From an uncultured Collinsella sp. (GTDB lineage: Bacteria > Actinomycetota > Coriobacteriia > Coriobacteriales > Coriobacteriaceae), in NCBI GenBank assembly GCA_905199225.1, contig CAJKFS010000061.1, positions 1-8,335 on the forward strand: 8,335 nucleotides of DNA, in the 5' to 3' direction. Numbering within the stretch: position 1 is the stretch's first letter; each line of letters opens with the position of its first letter. The notes beneath the pieces were generated by a model. That model did no database searches, was not told where the DNA came from, and saw only the letters and a list, made by a program, of their open reading frames with translations. This document shows positions 1 through 5,941 of the stretch, one piece after another. The position numbers and the translations under genes were made by a program.

Positions 1-52
1 ATATCGGCGGTGCTGTTTCGCGATATTCAACAGTGCTCAAGCGAGCAAATAC
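1..52 (-). pseudogene. Possible eroded continuation of the antiterminator PRD1
   Basis: Directly after the TGA that ends the antiterminator frame, the same frame stays open to the window edge and reads VFARLSTVEYRE and a few more residues. This resembles the stretch of PRD1 in LicT-type proteins around EIKRLYKDEF (matching R, L and an acidic-aromatic pair), which normally sits about 14 residues after the DHxxxAI motif. The intervening residues are missing. It may be decayed PRD1 left by a small deletion. The match is short and could be chance; the rest lies outside the window. Confidence 0.25.
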
Positions 53-358
53 TCACTTAATTGCATACGCGATATGGTCCGCAAGAATAAACGGCAAATT
101 AGGGCTTACTTCATAGGGAAGCAGTCCTGTCGACATATCAATAACATCCGAGGTCAGCTCGAGAAGTTCATCCGAGACTTCATCAATGAGAGCGATGTAG
201 CGGGAACTAACGTTATAGAACGTTCGTTGAATCTCCGAGAGCGGTAATTCATCGCCAACGTCCTTAAACCCCAGGCCACGCCCGAATGCCACCAGCTGCC
301 TGCCATTTCCGTCGATGCAGAGGACAGCGCTGGTGTTAATTCGTTTAACGATTTCCAT
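53..358 (-). CDS. Truncated BglG/LicT-family transcription antiterminator (CAT domain plus start of PRD1)
   Basis: A 101-residue protein matching the N-terminus of BglG/LicT antiterminators, which bind a RAT hairpin in nascent RNA and stop a terminator from forming when the cognate beta-glucoside PTS is active. The CAT RNA-binding domain fills residues 1-58, with the expected INTSAV start (N8), GRQLVAFGRGLGF (G26, R27, G28, F31) and a following beta-rich part. PRD1 begins near residue 64 and reaches the conserved DHIAYAI, whose H95 corresponds to the first regulatory histidine. The frame then stops. Full-length members have about 280 residues and two PRDs, so the second half of PRD1 and all of PRD2 are missing. 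The ATG has a good ribosome site (TAAGGGGG, about 5 bases upstream). Base composition is clearly poorer in G+C than the operon. A free CAT domain can antiterminate constitutively in this family, so activity is possible; decay is equally likely. Confidence 0.78.
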   Translation of the reverse strand: MEIVKRINTSAVLCIDGNGRQLVAFGRGLGFKDVGDELPLSEIQRTFYNVSSRYIALIDEVSDELLELTSDVIDMSTGLLPYEVSPNLPFILADHIAYAIK

Positions 359-370
359 GTGTCCCCCTTA

Positions 371-436
371 AACAAAACAAGGCTCCCGAAGCAGAATCCG
401 ACAATCAATGTCGACAGATGCTGCTTCAGGAGCCTT
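371..436 (-). terminator. Intrinsic terminator/attenuator in the antiterminator leader
   Basis: On the minus strand a 16-bp stem (arms 436-421 and 394-379, one U-G wobble, otherwise perfect) is followed by the T-rich run TTGTTTTGTTTAA. The loop holds a second small stem (CGACA/TGTCG). It lies 20 bases before the antiterminator ATG, so it would end transcription before the gene unless overridden. This is the usual autoregulatory layout for BglG/LicT genes. It may also serve as a distal terminator for luxS transcripts, since no other terminator lies between luxS and this point. Confidence 0.82.
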
Positions 437-459
437 GCCTGAATATCACTCTGGTTGCC
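431..459 (-). promoter_or_regulatory. Candidate RAT (ribonucleic antiterminator) site
   Basis: Just upstream of, and overlapping, the 5' arm of the leader terminator. The 29-base stretch starts with GG, contains TGATA and ends with CAGGCAAGGCT. The 3' half closely resembles the CAGGCAAGACC end of known RATs such as sacB and bgl. The overlap with the terminator arm is the expected geometry. The 5' half is divergent: the TTG that pairs with CAA in classical RATs is absent, so pairing is not convincing. The 3' half and position support the call; the 5' half argues against it. Confidence 0.42.
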
Positions 460-490
460 AGTTTAAGCGAAACACCGTAAATGACCTCGT

Positions 491-516
491 GTAAACATTA
501 CTAAACAGTTAAACGG
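491..516. promoter_or_regulatory. TAAAC direct-repeat cluster upstream of the antiterminator leader
   Basis: Three direct copies of TAAAC start at 492, 502 and 510 (GTAAACAT, CTAAACAG, TTAAACGG), with further GTTTA copies at 461 and 537. The same half-site, including CTAAACAG, recurs upstream of the isomerase operon and the LacI gene, suggesting a shared regulator. I see no convincing -35/-10 pair here. The rest of the 359-558 gap holds the terminator, candidate RAT and ribosome site of the antiterminator. Confidence 0.4.
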
Positions 517-558
517 TCGATATCTCCATGTGAACGGTTTAGAAGCAGAAGGCAATCC

Positions 559-1047
559 TTACGCCTGCTGATAATGCAGGTGCTTCTCGTCGATATCGGC
601 CAGGTCGCGGTCGAGGTAGCGGCGCGCGAGCCAGTTTGCCATGGGAAGGTTCTGGTCCAGGTAGTTGCCGCACTCCTCGGGAGCGGCACCGGGGACATCG
701 CCCTCAAAGTCGGCGACGAACTCAAAGAGCTCGCGCACGAGCGGCAGGATCTCCTCGCTCGTCACCTCGCCAAACACGACCAGGTAAAAGCCCGTGCGGC
801 AGCCCATGGGGCCAAAGTAAACGATACGGCTCGACCACTCGGCATGATTGCGAAGGAAGGTCGCACCCAGGTGCTCGATGGTGTGGCACTCAGCCGTGTT
901 CATGACCGGCTCTTTATTGGGCGTGGTCAGACGCAGGTCAAAGGTGGTGACGGCAGCACCGGTCGCCGGATCGCGGTCGATGCGACTCACGTATACGCCG
1001 GGCTCAAGCAGCAGATGATCGACAGAAAAGCTCGCAATGCGCTCCAT
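559..1047 (-). CDS. luxS: S-ribosylhomocysteine lyase LuxS
   Basis: LuxS cleaves S-ribosylhomocysteine to homocysteine and 4,5-dihydroxy-2,3-pentanedione, the autoinducer-2 precursor, as part of cytosolic methyl-cycle recycling. The 162 residues match the usual family length. The zinc motif HTIEH is at residues 55-59 (H55 and H59 as ligands, E58 as catalytic glutamate). The third ligand is C126 in EECGNY, and the catalytic cysteine is C83 in GPMGCRTGFY. The N-terminal SFSVDH segment is typical. The ATG is preceded by GAGAGGA about 7 bases upstream. It follows the sugar kinase in the same direction but is separated by 152 bases with hairpins and its own promoter candidate, so it is probably a separate unit. 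No intrinsic terminator directly follows; the next is in the antiterminator leader. Confidence 0.97.
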   Translation of the reverse strand: MERIASFSVDHLLLEPGVYVSRIDRDPATGAAVTTFDLRLTTPNKEPVMNTAECHTIEHLGATFLRNHAEWSSRIVYFGPMGCRTGFYLVVFGEVTSEEILPLVRELFEFVADFEGDVPGAAPEECGNYLDQNLPMANWLARRYLDRDLADIDEKHLHYQQA

Positions 1048-1067
1048 GGCAGATCCTCTCGATAGTC

Positions 1068-1144
1068 AATTTGGGACGGGGCTCTTTTAGCTGGTTCGAA
1101 TGGTCACACCAATCATACCAGTCAAAAAAGCCCTGTCCCAAATT
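1068..1144. repeat. Large inverted repeat between kinase and luxS
   Basis: Two 28-base arms (1068-1095 and 1117-1144) pair with 24 Watson-Crick pairs, two G-T pairs and two mismatches around a 21-base loop that holds a smaller TGGT-CAC-ACCA hairpin. The outer arm carries the TTGGGAC core found in the other palindromes of this window. No U-run follows on the minus strand, so it is not a classical terminator. It may be an intergenic repeat element, a folded 3' end of the kinase transcript, or both. Confidence 0.75.
1112..1139 (-). promoter_or_regulatory. Likely luxS promoter with extended -10
   Basis: On the minus strand, GGGACA (1139-1134, four of six to TTGACA) is separated by 16 bases from TATGAT (1117-1112, five of six to TATAAT). 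A TG one base before the -10 makes an extended -10. Transcription would start near 1105, giving a leader of about 58 bases to the luxS ATG. The -35 sits in one arm of the large hairpin and the -10 overlaps the arm/loop border, so the complete hairpin would not be in this transcript. Confidence 0.42.
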
Positions 1145-1150
1145 AGCCAC

Positions 1151-1189
1151 CTGGGACGAAGACCAATGATTATTTGATCCCCGTCCCAG
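1151..1189. repeat. Short GGGAC-core inverted repeat after the kinase
   Basis: Perfect 8-base arms CTGGGACG (1151-1158) and CGTCCCAG (1182-1189) enclose 23 bases, starting only 10 bases past the kinase stop codon. The GGGAC core matches the two other palindromes. There is no U-run on the minus strand, so if it ends transcription it does so inefficiently or in another way. Confidence 0.6.
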
Positions 1190-1199
1190 AAAAATCATT

Positions 1200-2690
1200 C
1201 TAAGCAGTGTACGAAATAGTGGCCGCCACCGCATGTCGCCAGCCGGCGATCTTTTTGGCTCGCTCGCCAGCGGGCATCGACGGCTCCACGATGCCACGGG
1301 CGCCGTAGACGTCGACGACATCGCGCGTATACATGCCCAGCGCGATACCGCAGGCCCAAGCCGCGCCCAGACCGCTCATCTCGTCGTTGCTCGCAATGCG
1401 GATGGGCGAGCCGACCAAATCGCTCTCAAACTGCATCAGGTACGCATCGCGCGTGGGGCCGCCGTCAACACGAAGCTCGGCAAGCGCCGCGCCCGAATCC
1501 TCGACCATCGCATCAATGACGTCAAAAATCTGATAGGCGATCGACTCGTCGGCAGCCTTTACGAACTCCGCGCGGCCCGTGGTGCGTGTCATGCCAAAAA
1601 CGCATCCCTCGGCATCACTTGCCCAGTGCGGCGCACCCAGGCCGGTAAACGCCGGCACAAAGTAGACATGGCTCGCCGGGTTGGCGGCGTAGCACAGGTC
1701 GGTGACCTCCTCGGGGTTGTTGATGAGCTCCAGGTCGTCGCGCAGCCAGGTCTTGACGGCGCCGGCGTAGCTCACGTTGCCCTCGAGTACATACTCGGTC
1801 ACGCCATCCATACGCCACGCAAGCGAGCTCGAAAGCCCGTGCGAGCTGGCGACAAACTCGTTGCCGACGTTCATCATGACCGAGCTACCGGTGCCATAGG
1901 TCGCTTTGGCCATGCCGCGGCTGTGGCAACCCTGCGCAAACAGGGCCGCATGGCTGTCGCCCAGCACGCCGTGCACCGGCACAGGCGCGGGCAAAAAGCC
2001 ATCCAGGTCCGTTGTGCCAAACAGACCGTCGGAATCAGTCACCTGCGGCAGGCAGGCCGGATCGATGCCAAAGGCCTCGCACACCGGCTCGCTCCAGCAG
2101 CCACGGCGCAGGTCGAAGAGCTGCGTGCGGCTGGCATTGGACCAGTCACAGCGAAACTCCGCGCCGCCCGTGAGCGTCCAGACCACCCAGGCATCGATGG
2201 TGCCCAGACACAGCTCACCCGACGCCGCGGCCTCGGCAGCCGCCGGAACGTTCGCGAGGATCCAAGCCATCTTGCCCGCCGGATAGTAGGGCGAGAGCAC
2301 CAGGCCCGTTGTGTCACGCACCAGCTCTGCCACGCCTTCGCGCGCCGCAAGCTCGTCACACAGCTCGCGGGCGCGGGCACACTGCCACACCACGGCGTCG
2401 CACAGCGGCTCGCCCGTCGCACGGTTCCAGGCAACGGTGGTCTCACGCTGGTTGGAAATGCCAATGCCGGCGACGTCGGCCGGGTCGACCCCGGTCTCCT
2501 CCACCACGGCGCGCGCCACGGCCAGAACGTTGGCCGCGATCTCGGCCGGATCATGGCTCACCCAGCCGGCCTCGTTGACGATCTGGCGATGCGCGCGGTC
2601 GGCACGATGAATCAGATGGCCGCCCTCGTCCACCAGCAGCGCCTTGGTGCCCTGCGTGGATTGATCGATTCCGATGATGTAGCGGCCCAT
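1200..2690 (-). CDS. Glycerol-kinase-like FGGY carbohydrate kinase
   Basis: A 496-residue FGGY kinase that transfers phosphate from ATP to a polyol or ketose. It aligns over its full length with glycerol kinase: phosphate loop GIDQSTQGTKALL (D9), SNQRETT (R82, E83), VWQCAR (W102), SPYYPAGK (Y135), the catalytic aspartate D245 in GVLGDSHAAL, TYGTGSS (264-270), VPAFTGLGAPHW (345-356) and the adenosine-binding LRVDGG (406-411). Two glycerol-pocket positions differ from E. coli GlpK: Gln after the catalytic Asp is S246, and the Phe in TYGTGCF is S270. The STQGTKALL loop is more xylulokinase-like. A larger substrate such as a ketopentose is therefore plausible. I chose ATG 2690 (AAAGGGG upstream, MGRYIIGID start) over an in-frame TTG at 2705. 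It is last in the isomerase/transketolase operon, 56 bases after the transketolase C subunit, with a palindrome between. Databases may call it glpK. Confidence 0.88.
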   Translation of the reverse strand: MGRYIIGIDQSTQGTKALLVDEGGHLIHRADRAHRQIVNEAGWVSHDPAEIAANVLAVARAVVEETGVDPADVAGIGISNQRETTVAWNRATGEPLCDAVVWQCARARELCDELAAREGVAELVRDTTGLVLSPYYPAGKMAWILANVPAAAEAAASGELCLGTIDAWVVWTLTGGAEFRCDWSNASRTQLFDLRRGCWSEPVCEAFGIDPACLPQVTDSDGLFGTTDLDGFLPAPVPVHGVLGDSHAALFAQGCHSRGMAKATYGTGSSVMMNVGNEFVASSHGLSSSLAWRMDGVTEYVLEGNVSYAGAVKTWLRDDLELINNPEEVTDLCYAANPASHVYFVPAFTGLGAPHWASDAEGCVFGMTRTTGRAEFVKAADESIAYQIFDVIDAMVEDSGAALAELRVDGGPTRDAYLMQFESDLVGSPIRIASNDEMSGLGAAWACGIALGMYTRDVVDVYGARGIVEPSMPAGERAKKIAGWRHAVAATISYTA

Positions 2691-2708
2691 GGCCACCCCT
2701 TTCAAAAT

Positions 2709-2743
2709 GAATGTGACAAAGGGACTGTCCCTTTGTCACATTC
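2709..2743. repeat. Perfect 35-bp palindrome between transketolase subunit and kinase
   Basis: Two perfect 17-base arms (2709-2725 and 2727-2743) flank a single central base, with core ACAAAGGGAC. It starts 3 bases after the transketolase C-subunit stop and ends 18 bases before the kinase ATG, just upstream of its ribosome site. In RNA it would form a very stable hairpin. There is no adjoining U-run, so termination is unlikely; mRNA processing, stability control or attenuation of the kinase is possible. I recall near-identical palindromes scattered through Collinsella genomes, which would make it a dispersed repeat. Confidence 0.85.
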
Positions 2744-2746
2744 CAA

Positions 2747-3688
2747 TTACTCTGCGGGAAGGAACTCGGCGACCGTCTTGGCAATGCCTTCGCCGGTGAG
2801 GCCGTAGTGCGCAAAGACCTCGGGGCTCGTGCCGGTGATGACCGGCGCGTCGGGCAGGCTCAGGCACTTGACCGGACGCGGACAATGCTCGCCCACGACC
2901 TGCGCGACCATGGAACCCAAGCCGCCGAAGGGGCTGTGCTCCTCGACGGTCACGACGGCACGCGTGGCCCCGGCGGCCTCGATCACGGCCTCGGCGTCGA
3001 GCGGCTTCACACAGTACATGTCGAGCACCGTTGCCGAGATGCCCTGCTCGGCCAGCAGGTCGGCAGCGTCCACGGCATGGCGGACCATCTCGCCGGTAGC
3101 GACGAGCGTTACATCGGTGCCGCGGCGTACCCAGGTGGCGCGGTCCATCTGGAACGGGCACTCGTCCTCGGTGTACACGTCCTCGACCGGGTTGCGGCCC
3201 ACGCGGATGTAGGCCGGCTTGTTGTCGGCGACCAGGGCCCGCACGAGCTCGGCGGTCTGGAAGCGATCGCTCGGCAGATACACGCGCATGTTGGGAATCG
3301 CGCTCATGGCGGCGATATCCTGCGCGGAGTGATGGCTCATGCCCAAGGCGCCGTAGGACACGCCGCCCGAGATGCCGATGAGCTTGACGTTGGTGTTGGA
3401 GTACGAGACGTCGACCTTGCACTGCTCATACGAGCGCGTGGTCACAAAGGACGCCGGCGAGGCGGCCCAGGCCTTCTTGCCGCACGAAGCCATGCCGGCG
3501 GCGATGCTCACCAGGTCCTGCTCGGCGATGCCGACCTCGACGGACTGCTGGGGATACTGATCAAAGAACGGCGTGAGCGATGCGGAGCCGCGGGAGTCGG
3601 AGCACAGGACGACGATGTCCTTATCGGTCTTCGCGGCCTCGAGCAGCGTGTCGCAGATAACCTTGCGATTGGCGATCTTGTTAGCCAT
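2747..3688 (-). CDS. Transketolase, C-terminal subunit (pyrimidine-binding and C-terminal domains)
   Basis: A 313-residue protein covering the second half of a transketolase. It works with the N-terminal subunit encoded just upstream to move two-carbon units between ketoses and aldoses using thiamine diphosphate. The catalytic glutamate that activates the cofactor is E56 in VEVGIAEQDL. The segment around residues 78-87 (PASFVTTRSYEQ) and the GMSHHSAQDIAAMSAIPNM motif (where one-chain enzymes have GATHQ) are typical. The C-terminal Rossmann-like domain occupies roughly residues 190-313, including VTVEEHSPFGGLGS. The start was set at ATG 3688, giving MANKIANRKV and an AAGGAGG site 6 bases upstream; the frame is open further up but lies inside the preceding gene. 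It overlaps that gene by 8 bases, so translation is probably coupled and the subunits made in equal amounts. Confidence 0.93.
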   Translation of the reverse strand: MANKIANRKVICDTLLEAAKTDKDIVVLCSDSRGSASLTPFFDQYPQQSVEVGIAEQDLVSIAAGMASCGKKAWAASPASFVTTRSYEQCKVDVSYSNTNVKLIGISGGVSYGALGMSHHSAQDIAAMSAIPNMRVYLPSDRFQTAELVRALVADNKPAYIRVGRNPVEDVYTEDECPFQMDRATWVRRGTDVTLVATGEMVRHAVDAADLLAEQGISATVLDMYCVKPLDAEAVIEAAGATRAVVTVEEHSPFGGLGSMVAQVVGEHCPRPVKCLSLPDAPVITGTSPEVFAHYGLTGEGIAKTVAEFLPAE

Positions 3689-4517
3689 TGATGGCCTCCT
3701 TATGGGCAGCGAAATCGGCGATGATCTGGGCATATTCCTCATCGTTGGGCAGGTGATGATGCCAGGCGGCCTTGTCCTCCATAACGGGCGAGCCATAGCC
3801 CTTCACCGTGTTGAGGATGATGACCGTGGGCTTGCCGCAGGTCTCGGTCGCAAGCGTCAGCGCGGCGTCGATGGCCCGGACGTCGTTGCCCGGAATGGAG
3901 AGCACGTTCCAGCCGAAGGCGGCCCAGCGCTCCTCCTGCGAATCCTGCTTCATAACGTCCTCGGTGCTACCGCTGATCTGCAGGCGGTTGCGGTCCACGA
4001 GCGCGCACAGGTTATCGAGCTGGTAGTTACCGCCGCTCATGGCGCCCTCCCAGACCGAGCCCTCGGCAAGCTCGCCATCGCCCATGATGGTGTAGACGCG
4101 GTAATCGCGGCCATCCATCTTGCCGGCAAGCGCCATGCCCACGGCCACGGGCAGGCCGTGACCCAGCGAGCCCGAGTTCATTTCGATGCCCTTGAGCTTG
4201 TTGTTGGGGTGGCCGATGTAGGGGCTGCCGAACTTGGAGAAGCGGGCCTTGACGTCGTCGAGGTCAAGATAGCCCTCGTGGCAGAGCACCGCGTAGTAGG
4301 CCTCCATAGCGTGGCCCTTGGAAAGCACGAAGCGGTCGCGGTTGGGATCGTCGACGGTCTCGGGCGAAATGTTAAGGTGGTTGGCGTAGAGGGTCATGAG
4401 GGCGTCGATCACCGACATGTCGCCGCCGATGTGGCCGCCGGCGCCAGCCATGATGATATCGACGCAATCGCGGCGAAGGTCCCAGCGCAGGGACTCAAGC
4501 TCTTCGATAGTTGCCAT
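3681..4517 (-). CDS. Transketolase, N-terminal subunit (thiamine-diphosphate-binding domain)
   Basis: A 278-residue protein corresponding to the first third of transketolase. It carries the cofactor pyrophosphate and magnesium site: GDGELAEGSVWEG at 146-158 and the magnesium-ligand asparagine in VDRNRLQ (N177). Other family motifs are GGHIGG (H29), SKGHA (H69), GHPNN (H103) and SGSLGHGLPVAVGMA (H120). It needs the C-terminal subunit from the next gene to form the active site. Only 2 bases separate the isomerase stop from this ATG, and its ribosome site (GCGAGGAGAG) lies in the last codons of the isomerase, pointing to coupled translation. The split form is common in archaea, Firmicutes and Actinobacteria. 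The context suggests a dedicated catabolic transketolase rather than the housekeeping one. Confidence 0.94.
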   Translation of the reverse strand: MATIEELESLRWDLRRDCVDIIMAGAGGHIGGDMSVIDALMTLYANHLNISPETVDDPNRDRFVLSKGHAMEAYYAVLCHEGYLDLDDVKARFSKFGSPYIGHPNNKLKGIEMNSGSLGHGLPVAVGMALAGKMDGRDYRVYTIMGDGELAEGSVWEGAMSGGNYQLDNLCALVDRNRLQISGSTEDVMKQDSQEERWAAFGWNVLSIPGNDVRAIDAALTLATETCGKPTVIILNTVKGYGSPVMEDKAAWHHHLPNDEEYAQIIADFAAHKEAING

Positions 4518-4519
4518 TT

Positions 4520-5920
4520 CTACTCTCCTCGCAGGTAGGCTTTAACGTCTTCTTCGATGGGGTCGTACAGGTCGGGGGCAATGCCGAGGTACTTGCACGC
4601 CTCGTAGAGCACCGGCACCACGTTGGCGTGAATAGCGACGCAGTGGTGGATGTAGGGGCCCTCGACGATCTTGGCCTCGAGGCGCTTGAGGTTGTCGACC
4701 TCGACCCACAGATAGGTGCCCATGCCGGCCGGGCCGTCGATGCCGCGGGCGTTGCCCAGCAGCAGCGAGTACTCGCCGTTGTCGCCGTCAAAGCGGGCAA
4801 GGGTGAGGTCGCCGTGCTTGGCCTCGGCCGTCAGCGCGCCGGGGTGATCGAAAGCCAGCGGGTAGGTGAGCTTGGGCTTGACGGCCGCGCAGCTGCAGGG
4901 CCAGGGGCCGCAGTGCTGCAGCAACTCACCGTTCTCGTTATCGGGATGGCGCACGGTCCAGTCGGCGAACATGCCACGGTGACGGCCCAGGTCGGCGGCC
5001 TCGACCATCAGCGCGGTGATGGCGCCGTGGATATCGGTCTCGCATACGATAGGAATGCCCGTCTCGTTGAGGATGGCGTTGGCGGCGCAGGGCATAATGC
5101 CCAGCTCGTCCTGCAGAGCGTTCCAGCACTGGATGGCGCCGGCGTTGCAGCCGTACTTCTCGACCAGGCGCTTCATAGCGATGGCGAGCCCTGCGACCGC
5201 GGGGACCTTGTCCTCGGGTATGCAGATCTCAAAGCTGTCGTTGATGTGGGCAAGCATGGCGGCCATGGCCTGCTCGTCGGCCTGGGCGTCGCGCACGGCC
5301 TGGACAAGTTCGGTCATGGGGATAGGCGAAAGCTGGATGTTGAACTTCTCGAGCAGCTCGCCCTCGTTGCACATGGTCGACCAGAAGTCGAATGGACGGG
5401 TGGCCATCTGCAGGATGCGGGTGTGCTTGAAGGTCTTGACCACGTTGCAAACGGCCAAAAAGTCCCAAACGCCGCGCTCGAACTCGGGGTCGGTCAGGCG
5501 GCAGTTGGTCATGTAGGTGAAGGGAACCTGGAAGCGGCGCAGGACCTTGCCGGTGGCGAACAGACCGCACTGGCTATCGCGCAGGCGCGTGCCGTCGGGC
5601 TCGGGGCGCTCGTCGCGCGGGCCCCACAGCAGCACGGGCAGGCCGAGCTCGCGGGCAAGGCGAGCGCAAACGTACTCGGTGCCAAAGTTGGCGTGGCACA
5701 GCATAATGCCATCGACGCCCTCGGCGCGGAATTTCTTGACGATAGGCTCAATGTGGCTGTCGTCGAACAGCAGGCCCTCGTCATTGATGTCGTCGATATC
5801 CACGATGTCGACGCCGATCTCGCGCAGACGGTCAGCCGTCAGGCCGCGATACTTGATTGCGTCCGGCGCGCTAAAGATGCTGCGGCGCGTGGGCACAAAG
5901 CCGAGCTTGATCTTGTCCAT
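4520..5920 (-). CDS. L-fucose/L-arabinose isomerase-family protein (COG2407-like)
   Basis: A 466-residue protein of the FucI/AraA-like sugar isomerase superfamily, which converts an aldose to a ketose with a divalent metal. The N-terminal domain (about 1-165) has the GFVPTRRSIF start and an LCHANFGTE motif (74-82). The middle domain runs to about 330. The catalytic region includes CETDIHGAIT (E294, D296), MFADW (D320) and LLQHCGPWPCS (H336). E294, D320 and one of H425/H426 (GPYIHHCVAI) are my candidates for the metal ligands E337, D361 and H528 of E. coli FucI; this assignment is inferred. It is shorter than true FucI (about 590 residues), as usual for COG2407. ATG 5920 has GGGGAGG about 7 bases upstream. 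First gene of the operon with two transketolase subunits and an FGGY kinase, so it probably feeds a ketose into them. The actual sugar is unknown. Confidence 0.82.
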   Translation of the reverse strand: MDKIKLGFVPTRRSIFSAPDAIKYRGLTADRLREIGVDIVDIDDINDEGLLFDDSHIEPIVKKFRAEGVDGIMLCHANFGTEYVCARLARELGLPVLLWGPRDERPEPDGTRLRDSQCGLFATGKVLRRFQVPFTYMTNCRLTDPEFERGVWDFLAVCNVVKTFKHTRILQMATRPFDFWSTMCNEGELLEKFNIQLSPIPMTELVQAVRDAQADEQAMAAMLAHINDSFEICIPEDKVPAVAGLAIAMKRLVEKYGCNAGAIQCWNALQDELGIMPCAANAILNETGIPIVCETDIHGAITALMVEAADLGRHRGMFADWTVRHPDNENGELLQHCGPWPCSCAAVKPKLTYPLAFDHPGALTAEAKHGDLTLARFDGDNGEYSLLLGNARGIDGPAGMGTYLWVEVDNLKRLEAKIVEGPYIHHCVAIHANVVPVLYEACKYLGIAPDLYDPIEEDVKAYLRGE

Positions 5921-5941
5921 GTACGTCCTCCCCTAATCACA

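Noticed and set aside
574..1065. Plus-strand open frame opposite luxS
   Set aside because: It mirrors luxS exactly and shows no independent coding character.
2691..2705. TTG at 2705 as the kinase start
   Set aside because: It would add five residues (MKGVA) through the ribosome site that serves ATG 2690, whose MGRYIIGID start fits the family.
1233..2807. Long plus-strand open frame opposite the FGGY kinase
   Set aside because: It mirrors the codon bias of the G+C-rich kinase gene, has low-complexity Arg/Ala/Gly-rich sequence and no family resemblance.
3689..3796. Upstream ATG (3796) for the transketolase C-terminal subunit
   Set aside because: It adds 36 residues unlike the family, inside the preceding gene; ATG 3688 has a strong AAGGAGG site.
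2807..4538. Plus-strand open frames opposite the transketolase genes
   Set aside because: Antisense to well-conserved enzymes, with no recognisable domains or credible ribosome sites.
1200..5920. Sulfoquinovose transketolase pathway locus
   Set aside because: Isomerase plus split transketolase is reminiscent, but no sulfo-sugar transporter, sulfoquinovosidase or sulfoerythrose isomerase is present, and an FGGY kinase is not part of that route.
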